Assembly: GCF_001404515.1 (NCBI RefSeq)
Contig: NZ_CXWE01000005.1
Span: 310,001 to 374,000 of the forward strand
Length of the DNA: 64,000 bases
Reading direction: 5' to 3'
Source: Roseibium album
GTDB taxonomy: Bacteria; Pseudomonadota; Alphaproteobacteria; Rhizobiales; Stappiaceae
The first letter of the stretch is position 1. Each line of letters begins with the position of its first letter. Both the position numbers and the translations under genes were made by a program. Below the pieces are notes generated by a model, which was not told the DNA's origin, searched no databases, and saw only the letters and a list, made by a program, of their open reading frames with translations. Shown here in pieces: positions 9,104 to 18,548 of this stretch.

Positions 9104-9562
9104 TCAGGCCGCGCGGCAGGTCAGGCCCGAGCGGAAGGTATCCTGCCCTCGCGGTCCGAACTTGATCCCTCTTAGCGACGACGCGCCGCCACCTCGCGTC
9201 TTGATGGTCACAATGTAAATGCCGTCGCGCTCATGATTGCTGAGCACACCGTCGGCTCCCGGCGAAAGTTTCAGATAAGCATCGAGCGAAATCGTCTCGC
9301 TCTGACCATTGGCGGCACGGCGCCTGGACGGTATGGGCGCGAAACTGCCCGAACCCTGCCGGCATTCCACCGCCCTGGTCATACGACCGCTATAGCGCAG
9401 GATACGCGTGCCATCAGAACGCCGTGTCACCTGCCGGAAGCCGAGTTGCTTCAACCGCGCAACCTCCTCATCGACCGAAACATCCGGACGATTGACAGAC
9501 GAACTGACGCATCCGGTCAGAAAGACCAATAAGACGATTAGAGCTGCACTGCTTTTGATCAT
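9104..9562 (-). CDS. Putative lipoprotein of unknown function
   Basis: A 152-residue protein with a short signal and lipobox (LLVFLTGC, Cys18), so it is probably lipid-anchored in the envelope. The mature part has a coiled start (VDEEVARLKQLGF), a central basic segment and a C-terminal Gly/Arg-rich stretch; no family is recognised. It sits 18 bp after the caspase-domain gene and 14 bp before the glycosyltransferase gene, all on the minus strand, so the products may share an envelope task. Confidence 0.65.
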   Translation of the reverse strand: MIKSSAALIVLLVFLTGCVSSSVNRPDVSVDEEVARLKQLGFRQVTRRSDGTRILRYSGRMTRAVECRQGSGSFAPIPSRRRAANGQSETISLDAYLKLSPGADGVLSNHERDGIYIVTIKTRGGGASSLRGIKFGPRGQDTFRSGLTCRAA

Positions 9563-9580
9563 GGGGATCCCGCCTGTGTC

Positions 9581-12496
9581 TCACTGCATTTGCGTCAGTC
9601 TCGACAGAATGTCGAGTGTGATGTCATCACCGGGCGCAGCAAGCCCGCGTGAGGAGAATGCGTCGTTCAAGCCCTGCCGCGTGGCAGGTCCGAATTGACC
9701 GTCAGCTGCTCCGGTAAGCACACCCAGACGTATCAGCAAGGTCTGCGCAGCCGCAACGAATTCGTTCCGGGTATATGAAGCTGTGCTCTTGTTCACGGAG
9801 TCCACCAGATTGGCATCGTCACTCAATCCGGTTGCCGTAGCGTACCAGATGAGTGCTGCCAACCTGTCCGCGGGCACACCCCTCCCGGCTTCCGACAGGC
9901 GCGCCATGTCCAGCGCCGCCCAGGGAACACCGCCCTCCGCGGCGACACGGAACCAGCGTGCGGCTTCTTCAAAATCAGGCTCGGCACCATCCGAGGACGC
10001 CCAGGCGCGGCCGGCATCCCGTGCCGCCCATGGGTTCTTGTCTGCGGCAGCCACGAAGAGATCACGGGCACGCGACACGTCCTTGGAGACACCGCGGCCC
10101 TCGAACAACAGGCGCCCGAGATCGCGTTCGGCACCGTAAACCTTCTCTGTGACGGCCCTTTCAAACAATGCAGCGGCGCGGCCAGGATCATCAAACAGCG
10201 GATGGCGGGACGCATAGACCCGGCCGAGCCTGTAGAACGCTTCGGGATCGTTCTCACGCGCAGCCCGCACAAACAGGCGAACAGCTGCCTCTACGTCCTT
10301 GTCGATCCCCTGCCCGTTCTCATACATGATCCCGAGCCGCGTCAGGGCATTGGGCACTCCTCGCCCCGCGGCGGTTTCGAACCAGAAACGGGCTTCTTCG
10401 AAATTTTGCGGAATGCCGTCACCGGTCTGATACATCCGGGCCAGGCGCGTCTGTGCGGTCAGCTCGCCGCTTTTCGCCGCCGCCGTATACCATGTGACGG
10501 CCTCGTTCACGTCCTTCTCGACGCCAAGACCCTTTTGATAGAATTCGGCGATGTTTGTCATGGCCCAGTCATTGCCGAGGTCGGCACCCTGCCGGTAGTA
10601 GTCCAGAGCCTGGGTATAATCCTGGGCGACGCCTACGCCCGCCCTGTAGATCCATGCAAGCGCGGTATAGGCGGCAGTTTCTCCCCGGTCGGCAGCAATT
10701 TCGAAAAGCGCTTTCGCACGAGGATAGTCGCGCGGCACCGCCTGGGCATCAAGATGCATCTGACCGAGATAAACCATGGCGGAGGCATAATCGGCATCGA
10801 CTGCCTTCTGCTGCCATTCGATTGCCTGATCATAATCACCGGCAGACCGATAGGCACGTGCGAGCTGAGCCCAGAACCGCACCACATCGGGATAGTTTGC
10901 AACGGCGATTTCGCAAACCTCGATGGCGGCATCGAAGTTTCGGTCGATAATGAATTGACGCGTGCCGGCAGTGACACGCTGGCTGTCGTAAGGGTTGCCC
11001 GCCAGGATGTCACAGGCATCCACGTAAACATCCAGTTGCGCCTCGATCGGATCTGTGTCCCCCTCGTCGCGCAATGCGATGCTGCGAAACTTGTCGCGTC
11101 CACCATTGGAACCGACTTGCGGAGTATAGGAGAGCTGATTGTCTTCCGGCAGCCAATGAACCGTTCCGCCATGAAGCGGCTTGCCCGAACCTTCCGTCAC
11201 CACTCCGAGACGCGACGCACTTTCGACATAGATCCAGCCGTTTTCACCATTCTTGCTGCCAAGGGGCTTTTCGCCGACGCCGATCGGTACGGTCAGTTGC
11301 GCATTGTCGAGCGCAGCGACGATCTCCGATCTGGCCGAGCCATTGACCGCATCAACCGGTCGGGAGGCAATTTCCGGCAGCGAGGTATCGGAGACGAGAA
11401 TATCATCGGGGTTGCCACCCAGTTCACTCAGGCGCTCTTTCGCGTCCTCAAGGAATGCTCCCGTCGGCATGGTGCGGATATAGGAAGCAAATGCCTCCGC
11501 CCGGTCACTGTCGCGGATCGAGCGCCAGAAGGTCCTGTCGATGATGCGGCGCGGCGGCAACCCGCCCAGCGTATCGGAGGCAATACTCATACCGGTGGTC
11601 GCGCTGCGCAAATCATCCACAAGCGGCATGAAGTAAAAGCGGCTTTCAAGCGTGCTGGTCGTCCAGGTGATCTGTTCCCCTTCGGTTGTTTCGCGCACAT
11701 GGCCGCGAATACGGCGGAACAGGTCGATTATTTCAAGCCCGGGCTCGCTGATATTGTCGGAAATTGCCTGCGTGTAGGGACTGTGCTTGCCCTCGCCGTC
11801 ATAGGCGACTGAACCGGGTGCGGTGGCAAAGCTGATCACTGTTTCAGCATCACCGGCCGTCATTTCCGCCAGCCCGCCACGACTGGACTGTGACAATTGC
11901 TCCAGGCCGCGCGAGACTTCTTCCTGGGAAGCTCCCAGGCTTATGGCACGCGAGACGATTGTTTCCGCTTCCTCATCGGTGATTTCGCCAAACGGATTGT
12001 TTCGGCAGGCATCGAGGAGAACGATATTAAGCTTCGCGCCCGAGTTGGACATGATGTCGACAAACAGCTGGGCGTCGATCGACTGATCTATCAACTCTTC
12101 GACGGATTGCGGCGCCACGGAAACGGGCAGCAAGTAGTTGCGTCCACCGACCTGAACACCGTGACCTGCATAATAGAACAGCGCTTCGCTGCCCTCTCGC
12201 AGACGGCTGCGGAATGTCGCCAGATCGGCGAGCATCTTCTCGCGGTCACCATCGATCGTTTCGATAACTTCAAAACCGGCTTCCCAGAGTTTTTCCGCGA
12301 CAAGCTCCGCGTCATTCACCGGGTTGGGAAGCGGGGCGACCGATCTGTAGGCCGAGTTGCCAATGACCAGCGCCACACGCGAGGTGGAATTGGCCAGGGC
12401 GTCCGGCGTTTGCGCGTATGAGGGGGCGCACAGCAATACGACGGCCACCGAAATGGCACTTGTCGTTTTCAGCAAAAACCGCATCGGTCGCTGCAT
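9581..12496 (-). CDS. Caspase-family (C14) protein with SEL1 repeats and peptidoglycan-binding-like tail
   Basis: A large exported protein of about 971 residues. A signal peptide ends near CAPSYA. The caspase-like domain (about 40-280) keeps both catalytic residues: His in YYAGHGVQ (about 112) and Cys in LLDACRNNPF (about 164). A middle region leads into a run of SEL1-type repeats (alternating LG.MY..G.G...D and A..WF..AA patterns, about 550-870). The end (GAADGQFGPATRQGL) resembles a peptidoglycan-binding domain. It may act as a periplasmic orthocaspase or scaffold; the target is unknown. I took the ATG at 12496; an upstream TTG at 12508 would overlap the preceding gene. Same operon as the flanking minus-strand genes. 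Confidence 0.82.
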   Translation of the reverse strand: MQRPMRFLLKTTSAISVAVVLLCAPSYAQTPDALANSTSRVALVIGNSAYRSVAPLPNPVNDAELVAEKLWEAGFEVIETIDGDREKMLADLATFRSRLREGSEALFYYAGHGVQVGGRNYLLPVSVAPQSVEELIDQSIDAQLFVDIMSNSGAKLNIVLLDACRNNPFGEITDEEAETIVSRAISLGASQEEVSRGLEQLSQSSRGGLAEMTAGDAETVISFATAPGSVAYDGEGKHSPYTQAISDNISEPGLEIIDLFRRIRGHVRETTEGEQITWTTSTLESRFYFMPLVDDLRSATTGMSIASDTLGGLPPRRIIDRTFWRSIRDSDRAEAFASYIRTMPTGAFLEDAKERLSELGGNPDDILVSDTSLPEIASRPVDAVNGSARSEIVAALDNAQLTVPIGVGEKPLGSKNGENGWIYVESASRLGVVTEGSGKPLHGGTVHWLPEDNQLSYTPQVGSNGGRDKFRSIALRDEGDTDPIEAQLDVYVDACDILAGNPYDSQRVTAGTRQFIIDRNFDAAIEVCEIAVANYPDVVRFWAQLARAYRSAGDYDQAIEWQQKAVDADYASAMVYLGQMHLDAQAVPRDYPRAKALFEIAADRGETAAYTALAWIYRAGVGVAQDYTQALDYYRQGADLGNDWAMTNIAEFYQKGLGVEKDVNEAVTWYTAAAKSGELTAQTRLARMYQTGDGIPQNFEEARFWFETAAGRGVPNALTRLGIMYENGQGIDKDVEAAVRLFVRAARENDPEAFYRLGRVYASRHPLFDDPGRAAALFERAVTEKVYGAERDLGRLLFEGRGVSKDVSRARDLFVAAADKNPWAARDAGRAWASSDGAEPDFEEAARWFRVAAEGGVPWAALDMARLSEAGRGVPADRLAALIWYATATGLSDDANLVDSVNKSTASYTRNEFVAAAQTLLIRLGVLTGAADGQFGPATRQGLNDAFSSRGLAAPGDDITLDILSRLTQMQ

Positions 12497-12504
12497 TGGA
12501 AATC

Positions 12505-12798
12505 TCAATAGAGGCCAGGTGCCTGAACCTGGCGAACTCCGGTCGAGGCCGAAGTGTTCTGGTTGAACATGTTAATGATCTCGTCCCTCGATAGGCCCGG
12601 ATTTTCCCGCATCAGCCGAAATTCAACGAGCGCCAGAAAAGCCGCGTTCGCCTCTGGTCCGTCCGGGTTGCTTCGCAAATAGGCGCGTGCAGAGGCGGGC
12701 GATTCAAATTGCCGGGAATTTTGTGCGACGGCACTCGTCAACGGAATGCCGAGCACGCTCAGCAAGGCCAGCACTTTTCCAAGGACCCAACGAGGCAT
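12505..12798 (-). CDS. Small secreted protein of unknown function
   Basis: A 97-residue protein beginning MPRWVLGKVLALLSVLG, with a clear signal peptide that ends at SAVAQ. The mature chain is about 70 residues, charged and helical (SPASARAYLRSNPDG, AFLALVEFRLM), with no cysteine. The ATG at 12798 is preferred because the upstream open frame lacks a ribosome binding site and would bury the signal peptide. Its stop lies within 9 bp of the caspase-domain start, so the two are likely coupled. No family is recognised. Confidence 0.62.
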   Translation of the reverse strand: MPRWVLGKVLALLSVLGIPLTSAVAQNSRQFESPASARAYLRSNPDGPEANAAFLALVEFRLMRENPGLSRDEIINMFNQNTSASTGVRQVQAPGLY

Positions 12799-12871
12799 AA
12801 CCGAATTTACCCGAATTGATTGACATAAAAAATCAGAAATCCATTGGCGCAATTAGATGCGAGCCTTAGTA

Positions 12872-12890
12872 ACGTGTCAAGGCTAACACG
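12872..12890. promoter_or_regulatory. Inverted repeat upstream of glycan operon
   Basis: CGTGT at 12873-12877 and ACACG at 12886-12890 form an inverted repeat with an 8-bp spacer, in the gap between the divergent caspase and glycan operons. It resembles the 5901-5917 repeat upstream of the sorting-signal protein. Both contain GTGTC and TAACACG. A shared regulator is possible but unproven. Confidence 0.35.
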
Positions 12891-12953
12891 GCACGGTTCA
12901 GCAACACGTGATGCTCACTAGCTCGCAATGCGAAGACGTGTAAAGGTGAACAC

Positions 12954-14030
12954 ATGAACGATGCGGCCAACGTAACCCCAGTCCCGGTAACGTTTTTCCC
13001 GGACTATCGGGCGACAAACCCCTATCAGACGCTTCTTTACGAGAATCTCGGTCCTGCGTTCAAGGCAGAACCGGGAACAATCGAGGATGCACTCGCGCTT
13101 CAAAAAGCCTCTCCAGGCAAACCGCTCCTGTTTCATCTGCATTGGGAACACGCGGTTTTCACGGGTTCGGGTGAGCCTCAAGTTGTTGACAGGTTTCTCG
13201 ACGATATCAGTCGCTTCCACTCGGCCGGAGGCAAGGTGATCTGGTCGATCCACAATCTGAGACCCCACGATGGCCACAAGAGCAATGCCAATGATGATCT
13301 TCAGTCGGGACTGTCAAAAATGGCGGATGTTCTTCACCTGCACTCACTCCCCGCGGTTGCCGCAGCACGGGACGAACTGGACCTGACAGAACGCAAAATC
13401 CGGGTGATTTCCCATCATAACTATGAAGGTGCTTATCCGGTATTCCCGCGCAAGGCCGCTCGCGCTGAACTTGGCCTGTCCGGCGCTCGAATGGTTGTAC
13501 TCTGTCCTGGTCGTGTTGCGCCCTACAAGCAACCACACGAACTCGTGTCGGAATTTCTGAAAGCAGCATCTCCGGAAGATCGTTTGATTATTGCTGGGGA
13601 AACCGCTCGAAATTTCGATTTTACCCTTCCTTCGGATGCACGGTTAATTCATCGCGAAGGCTTTGCCACTCCGGAAGAAGTCGGGCGCCTGCACGCGGCT
13701 GCGGACTTCGTGGTTTTGCCTTATCGTGCATCGCTCACCTCGGGCTCGGCAATTCTGGCCGCCACCCTGGGCAGGGCGGTTATCGGACAGGACACGCCTG
13801 GGCTCCGTGACGTGGTCGCGCCGCCAAGCACCGGTATCATCTACCAAAACGGCGGCCTCGCCGATGCCTTGCACAATGCACTTGATGAAGAGGCAGAAAC
13901 CTGGGCAGAACGTGGAAAGGCGGCTGCCGGCCTGGCGAGAGCCCGCAACCAGTTAGCGATTGCGGCAACCTGGCGGGACGTCATGAATTCTCTGGTCCGG
14001 AAGGACTACAGCCGCCTGGGAGGACCGTGA
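12954..14030 (+). CDS. Glycosyltransferase family 4-like protein
   Basis: A 358-residue cytoplasmic GT-B enzyme. The N-terminal half has LLFHLHWEH and IWSIHNLRPHD, typical of family-4-type acceptor domains. The donor half begins with CPGRVAPYKQPHEL and has ADFVVLPYRASLTSGSAIL, where the usual E-x7-E loop is replaced by a Ser/Thr-rich version seen in several glycan-cluster enzymes. It probably adds a sugar to a surface glycan. AAAGGTG precedes the ATG. It heads a three-gene rightward operon and overlaps the next gene by one base. Confidence 0.8.
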   Translation: MNDAANVTPVPVTFFPDYRATNPYQTLLYENLGPAFKAEPGTIEDALALQKASPGKPLLFHLHWEHAVFTGSGEPQVVDRFLDDISRFHSAGGKVIWSIHNLRPHDGHKSNANDDLQSGLSKMADVLHLHSLPAVAAARDELDLTERKIRVISHHNYEGAYPVFPRKAARAELGLSGARMVVLCPGRVAPYKQPHELVSEFLKAASPEDRLIIAGETARNFDFTLPSDARLIHREGFATPEEVGRLHAAADFVVLPYRASLTSGSAILAATLGRAVIGQDTPGLRDVVAPPSTGIIYQNGGLADALHNALDEEAETWAERGKAAAGLARARNQLAIAATWRDVMNSLVRKDYSRLGGP

Positions 14031-14464
14031 TGTTGAATTTCCTGATTCAGGCGCGCTGGGCAGGCAAACAGGCGCCGGAGATCCTGGATGCGGATGAGGC
14101 AGCCTGGCCATTCAATACAGACAGTCCTGTTCTGCAAGATGTCGTTCGCCAGGACCGAACGCTGTCGATCATGCTCGTTAATCTGTGCGGACTGGACTGG
14201 GTCGAGATCGAACCGCTTCTGCCCGTTGCGCGTGCAGGAGCCAGGGAGCAGGACATGCTGCCGGTCATCATCGTCGACATGACAGACCTTGTTCCACTGC
14301 GAAACACCAGCCTGGCCTATGACGTGCTGCCCAGTGTTCGGGCCAATTCACCAATTCTACCCGAGCTTGATTGGCGCGCATATTTTGCCCGCCGGAAAGC
14401 TTTATTGATCGAAAAGTGGCAACCCGAGGCGATTGTCCACCTCGGCAGTGATCAGGATTGGTAA
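14030..14464 (+). CDS. Unknown protein in glycan operon
   Basis: A 144-residue protein that I cannot assign. It begins MLNFLIQARWAGKQAPEIL, has no signal peptide or membrane segment, and shows an alternating hydrophobic core (LSIMLVNLCGLDW, LPVIIVDMTDLVPL) suggestive of an alpha/beta fold. The ATG at 14030 overlaps the preceding TGA, so translation is probably coupled. Its place between two glycosyltransferase-type genes suggests a helper or catalytic role in the same glycan pathway. Confidence 0.6.
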   Translation: MLNFLIQARWAGKQAPEILDADEAAWPFNTDSPVLQDVVRQDRTLSIMLVNLCGLDWVEIEPLLPVARAGAREQDMLPVIIVDMTDLVPLRNTSLAYDVLPSVRANSPILPELDWRAYFARRKALLIEKWQPEAIVHLGSDQDW

Positions 14465-15395
14465 GACCGTGCTTGACTTGACGACATGCGATGCGGTTTT
14501 CCTGAGTTTTGACGAGCCGAACGCGGATTCGCACTATGACCGCGCTCTGGAATATCTGCCGCACGCAAAAAGGGTGCACGGCATCAAGGGCTTCGATGCT
14601 GCTCATCGCCATGCCGGTGAAATCTGCGGCAGCGACCACGTGATCACGATCGACGCCGACAATCTGCTGACGGATGAGGAGTTCTTTTCCGGACGGTTTG
14701 ATGTGTCCCCCCGTGACAGGGAAGCTGTCTTTTCCTTCAGCGCCCGTAATGTGCTGAATGCCCTCGAGTACGGAAATGGCGGCGTAAAGATCTGGCCGCG
14801 GGAAACCCTGGTGACCTTGCGATCGCATGAAAACGCGCGGCGCCCGGAGGCAGCCGTCGATTTCTGTTGGACGACACCCTACTTCCAGGTCAACAGGGTG
14901 CTGTCGGAAGTGCATATGACCGATACGCCGTTCCAGGCATTTCGCGGCGGCTTTCGCGAAGGGGTCAAATTCAATCTCGCCGGTGGCACGCTCGCTTACA
15001 AGGTCTATCCCGACTTGCCGAAAGGTGAGGCGCTGCTCAGCCACATAGGTGATGCAAATCTTGAACGTTTGAGAATCTGGTGCAGTGTCGGCGCGGATGT
15101 TCCAAACGGCGATTGGGCAATCCTCGGCGCACGTCTCGGCTGCGTCATGACGGCACTGGACGGTTTCGAGCATGCACACGTTGCAGACTACGGCTGGGTA
15201 AGAGACTTTTGGGAGAAAACAGTTTATGCTGACTGGCAGGATGACGCCCGTCGGCACGAGGCCATCATCGATCTCGGCAATCGGCTCAACAGGGAACTTC
15301 AGCTCGAAATCGCCGATCTCGATGCTGCTGCATCCCGCTTCCTCAAATCCACGTACCACCGGCGGCGCGCCTTCGGGATGACGGTCACCGTGTAG
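14433..15395 (+). CDS. Putative glycosyltransferase-like protein of glycan operon
   Basis: A protein of up to 320 residues. It contains DHVITIDADNLL (about 68-79), resembling the DxD metal/nucleotide-sugar motif of GT-A enzymes, plus LSFDEPNADSHYDRA near the start, as in glycosyltransferases that open with a Rossmann-like strand. I do not recognise a defined family. The start is uncertain: TTG 14433 (GAGG upstream, overlapping the previous gene), GTG 14448 and GTG 14469 are all in frame. It is the last gene of the operon. Confidence 0.62.
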   Translation: MSTSAVIRIGKTVLDLTTCDAVFLSFDEPNADSHYDRALEYLPHAKRVHGIKGFDAAHRHAGEICGSDHVITIDADNLLTDEEFFSGRFDVSPRDREAVFSFSARNVLNALEYGNGGVKIWPRETLVTLRSHENARRPEAAVDFCWTTPYFQVNRVLSEVHMTDTPFQAFRGGFREGVKFNLAGGTLAYKVYPDLPKGEALLSHIGDANLERLRIWCSVGADVPNGDWAILGARLGCVMTALDGFEHAHVADYGWVRDFWEKTVYADWQDDARRHEAIIDLGNRLNRELQLEIADLDAAASRFLKSTYHRRRAFGMTVTV

Positions 15396-15492
15396 TGCCG
15401 GACCGGTCACCGGCAACGGCCTCTCCTGAGCTTGCACACAACGTTTGTCCGTCCTTGTGCTTCAAGCCGGCATCAAATCTGGATACGGGTGA

Positions 15493-15912
15493 TCAGCTGT
15501 CGCCGTCACGGACGACGAAAACGGAGCATCCCGCTCTTCTGACAACGCGCGAAGCCGTCGAGCCCAGGAAATAGTCCTGTGCGGAGGGGTGGTGCGAGCC
15601 GACAAGAATGAGATCCGTATCATTGGCTTCGGCATATGCGGCAATCTGCACCCCGGGTTTGCCTGTCACCACCTCACAGGCGATATGCTGGTCTTCACCG
15701 ACCGCGGCGCGAAGCTTCTCCGCAACTTTCTGGGTCAGATGATTGTCGATCTTCAGATCCACGAATTCGGAAACAAAACCGGGGATGCTTTCAAGAACGG
15801 TCAGCAAGGTGATCTGTCCGTCCTCCGCCAACAGGTGTCGTGCTATATCGAGTTTTCGGGCGATAAGCGTTTCATGGTCGAGCGCAACCGGAATGAGAAT
15901 TTGCTTGTACAT
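15493..15912 (-). CDS. Universal stress protein (UspA family)
   Basis: A 139-residue UspA-domain protein beginning MYKQILIPVALDH. The ATP-binding loop is visible as VGSHHPSAQDYFLGSTASRV, a variant of G-2x-G-9x-G(S/T). The C-terminal strand CSVFVVR completes the fold. The ATG at 15912 has GGAGG about 9 bp upstream and gives the standard family length. It lies 82 bp downstream of comC on the same strand and may be the last gene of the sulfonate operon or have its own promoter. Confidence 0.88.
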   Translation of the reverse strand: MYKQILIPVALDHETLIARKLDIARHLLAEDGQITLLTVLESIPGFVSEFVDLKIDNHLTQKVAEKLRAAVGEDQHIACEVVTGKPGVQIAAYAEANDTDLILVGSHHPSAQDYFLGSTASRVVRRAGCSVFVVRDGDS

Positions 15913-15994
15913 CGGATCGAACAACCTCCGTTTATCAAATGAAGTCAGACGCGGATTGATCCAATCCGCACGCGCGCGGTAGCACCCTGGTTCG

Positions 15995-17002
15995 TCACGT
16001 TCCAGCCTCCGCAATCTTTCGCAGCGCTTCGAGATAACGAGCCGGAACTTCGATACCGTTCGCTTCCGCCTGATGGATCGCGGAAATGCGTCTGCTTCCT
16101 GGAATCCGCGCACCATCAAGTGTGTCGATGGCGGTCAAGAGGTCCTCAAGGCGTTCGGCGAACCGGTCGTCCTGGGGTCTCATCGCGATCAGGAATTGCC
16201 CGACACCGGGTGGCGGCCCGTCCGCGGAGAAGAACGAGGAGGCCTGGGAGCTGAATGATGCACCGGTCATGGCGGAGGCCAGGATTTCCACCATCAGTGC
16301 CAGGGCGGTCCCTTTGGCCTCGGCGATGGGAGCCATCGTGCCATCAAGGGCTTTTGCAGCGTCCGTTGTCGGATTTCCGTCCCTGTCGAGCGCCCAGCCT
16401 TCCGGAATAGGCTTGCCCGCCTTGTGTGCGCTCATCACCTTGCCCCGTGCGACCCTGGACAGAGACAGATCGACAACCAGGGGGTCACGGCCCGGACGCG
16501 GCGCTGCAAAAGCTATCGGGTTTGTACCGAAAACCGCTTCCTTTGCCCCGTAGGGGGCCATGGCCGCCGGCGAATTTGCAACCATGATGGCAACAAGGCC
16601 CTTGCGCGCCAGTTTTTCCACCTGAACAGACAGGGCACCGCAATGATGAGAACGTGTAATCCCCATCGATACACAGCCGGCGACCTTCGCCAGTTCAGCC
16701 CCCCGTTCGATCACCTGATCAAGGGCCGGATAGGCAAAGCCGTTTCCTGCGTCCGCAAGCAGGCTTGCTGTCCCGACTTCCCGGATATCAACGGTCGCAT
16801 CAGCCTTGATCTTACCGCTGCGCGCCTGTCCGACATAGTCCTCGACCCGGGAAAACCCGTGCCCCACCTGCCCTTCCGCTTCTGCGGCCACGAGCGCGCG
16901 CGCCACGGATTTTGCGTTTTCCTCGGGCACGCCGACGCTCACAAAGGCCGATCTGATGAGATCAGTTGCGTCGTTCAAGCTCAGGCGTTCGCTCGCTTCC
17001 AT
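15995..17002 (-). CDS. comC: Ldh-family oxidoreductase, probable (R)-sulfolactate dehydrogenase
   Basis: A 335-residue NAD(P)-dependent dehydrogenase of the malate/L-lactate (Ldh2) family. Visible signatures are SRVEDYVGQ near the N-terminus, GITRSHHCGAL (catalytic His region, about 115-125) and the nicotinamide-region run VFGTNPIAFAAP. In sulfolactate degraders this family supplies ComC, which interconverts (R)-3-sulfolactate and sulfopyruvate. The assignment here rests on its place 51 bp behind suyB. I took the ATG at 17002, which has AAGGA about 7 bp upstream; the ATG at 17008 lies too close to it. Another 2-hydroxyacid is possible on sequence alone. Confidence 0.82.
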   Translation of the reverse strand: MEASERLSLNDATDLIRSAFVSVGVPEENAKSVARALVAAEAEGQVGHGFSRVEDYVGQARSGKIKADATVDIREVGTASLLADAGNGFAYPALDQVIERGAELAKVAGCVSMGITRSHHCGALSVQVEKLARKGLVAIMVANSPAAMAPYGAKEAVFGTNPIAFAAPRPGRDPLVVDLSLSRVARGKVMSAHKAGKPIPEGWALDRDGNPTTDAAKALDGTMAPIAEAKGTALALMVEILASAMTGASFSSQASSFFSADGPPPGVGQFLIAMRPQDDRFAERLEDLLTAIDTLDGARIPGSRRISAIHQAEANGIEVPARYLEALRKIAEAGT

Positions 17003-17053
17003 GCGCATTCCTTCAATGCGATGGCCGGCAAGCCGGCCATCTTCCTCCACGCG

Positions 17054-18241
17054 TCAGGCGCTTCGGTAAAGTTTGGTCATCGAGAATTCCCTGTGCCCGA
17101 GAGCTTCGGCCGCAGTGTTGCGGCCGTTGGCCGTACGGCGGATCATGTCGATAAGCTCGTCACCGGCCTCATCGATGGTCATCTCGCGGCGCAAGATGCC
17201 CGAGACATCCACATCCACGTGCTCGCTCATTGTCCGAACGGTTCGTGGATTGGCGGTTATCTTGATCACGGGCACGATCGGGTTTCCGACCACATTGCCC
17301 TGGCCTGTCGGGAACGTGTGGATCACGGCGCCACCGGCTGCCATCAGGGTCACGCATTCGGCAGCCGCCGAAGACGAGTCCATGAAATAGAGCCCTTTGC
17401 CGGACTTCGGTGCTTCGGCCGGCTCCAGAATGTCGATGTATTTCGACGTGCGGCCTATCTTTTCCAGATTGCCGAGCGCTTTCTCCTCGATCGTGGTCAG
17501 CCCACCCTCGATATTGCCCTTGGTCGGCTGGCTGTCGGACAGGTCATCGGTCTGGTGAGCGAAGATCACATCATCCTGATATGCCTTCCACATCTTGTAC
17601 CAGCGCTCGCCGACCTCTTCATTGACAGCGCGCTTTTGGCAGATGTGCTCCGCACCTGTGATTTCCGAGGTTTCGCCGAAAAAGCCGGTGATGCCCTCGG
17701 GTAGCAGCTTGTCGTACATGTTACCGACGGTCGGACAGGATCCAAGACCGGTCGTGGTATCGCTTTCGCCGCACTTGGTTGAAATCCAGATGTCCGAAAG
17801 AGGGCATTCTTCACGCTGAAGCTCAGTCGACCAGTGCACGAATTCCTTCGCTTTCCAGGAAGCGGCCCAAATGGTTTCGAAGTCCCCGTTCTGTTCGATC
17901 GAAAACTCGGCAACAGGCTTGCCGGTTTCTCTGATGCCGTCAGCGATACGCTTGGTCCACCCGGGTTCGATCCCGATCACGACAACGGCAGCAACGTTGG
18001 GGTTTGCGCCTGTTCCGATCATGGTGCGGAAATGAAGTTCGAGGTCCTCACCGAACTGAAGGCGCCCATAGGCGTGCGGGATGGCAAGCGTGCCTTTCAC
18101 GTTGTTGGCAACTGCCTCACAGGCGGCATTTGAAATGTCGTCAACCGGCAGGATTACGACGTGATTACGCACGCCGACGCGGCCGTTTTCCCGCCGGAAA
18201 CCCTTCACCGTGACATTTGAGTATTTGGAAGACATGGACAC
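17054..18241 (-). CDS. suyB: (R)-sulfolactate sulfo-lyase large subunit (UxaA/altronate-dehydratase family)
   Basis: A 395-residue protein of the altronate dehydratase large-domain family. It shows [16 protein letters not shown] near the N-terminus, [21 protein letters not shown] (Cys-rich metal-site region) and [19 protein letters not shown]. The separate SAF-domain small subunit is encoded 6 bp upstream, exactly the split seen in SuyAB, which eliminates sulfite from (2R)-3-sulfolactate to give pyruvate. Length and partner gene both fit. Cytoplasmic. The released sulfite would need export or oxidation by genes not present here. Confidence 0.88.
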   Translation of the reverse strand: MSMSSKYSNVTVKGFRRENGRVGVRNHVVILPVDDISNAACEAVANNVKGTLAIPHAYGRLQFGEDLELHFRTMIGTGANPNVAAVVVIGIEPGWTKRIADGIRETGKPVAEFSIEQNGDFETIWAASWKAKEFVHWSTELQREECPLSDIWISTKCGESDTTTGLGSCPTVGNMYDKLLPEGITGFFGETSEITGAEHICQKRAVNEEVGERWYKMWKAYQDDVIFAHQTDDLSDSQPTKGNIEGGLTTIEEKALGNLEKIGRTSKYIDILEPAEAPKSGKGLYFMDSSSAAAECVTLMAAGGAVIHTFPTGQGNVVGNPIVPVIKITANPRTVRTMSEHVDVDVSGILRREMTIDEAGDELIDMIRRTANGRNTAAEALGHREFSMTKLYRSA

Positions 18242-18247
18242 GGTTCC

Positions 18248-18538
18248 TTACCAGCGTTTGGTTTTGCAGTTGTGGGTATGGACATGGTCACCCTTCGGAA
18301 TATCAGCGATGATCTTCCCGATGTCCTCGCCATATTTCGTCGCGGTGTCGCCGTCCTTGAGGTCTTTCAACGCGATTTTGTGACCGATCGGCACATCAGC
18401 GCCGGCGGTCAGCCTGAAGGTGGAATTGTCATGCGTAACGCAGCACAGCATGTCCGTGCCGGCGGTCAGACCCTCCACGACGACCACACCGACATTGTCG
18501 GCATGTTCGTGGACGAGCAGGTGGGGAATTTCAGACAT
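18248..18538 (-). CDS. suyA: (R)-sulfolactate sulfo-lyase small subunit (SAF domain)
   Basis: A 96-residue SAF-domain protein beginning MSEIPHLLVHEHADNVGV. The IGHKIALKDLKDGD segment is the hallmark of the UxaA N-terminal/SAF family, and the C-terminal HVHTHNCKTKRW supplies the conserved His-Asn motif. It pairs with the large subunit to cleave 3-sulfolactate. The ATG at 18538 is set by AAGGAG 5-6 bp upstream. The hpsP stop lies 10 bp upstream on the same strand. Confidence 0.88.
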   Translation of the reverse strand: MSEIPHLLVHEHADNVGVVVVEGLTAGTDMLCCVTHDNSTFRLTAGADVPIGHKIALKDLKDGDTATKYGEDIGKIIADIPKGDHVHTHNCKTKRW

Positions 18539-18548
18539 GAAAGTCTCC

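Noticed and set aside
10202-11812. Plus-strand open frame (536 codons) opposite the caspase/SEL1 gene
   Set aside because: Antisense shadow; the minus-strand frame has recognisable domains and a signal peptide.
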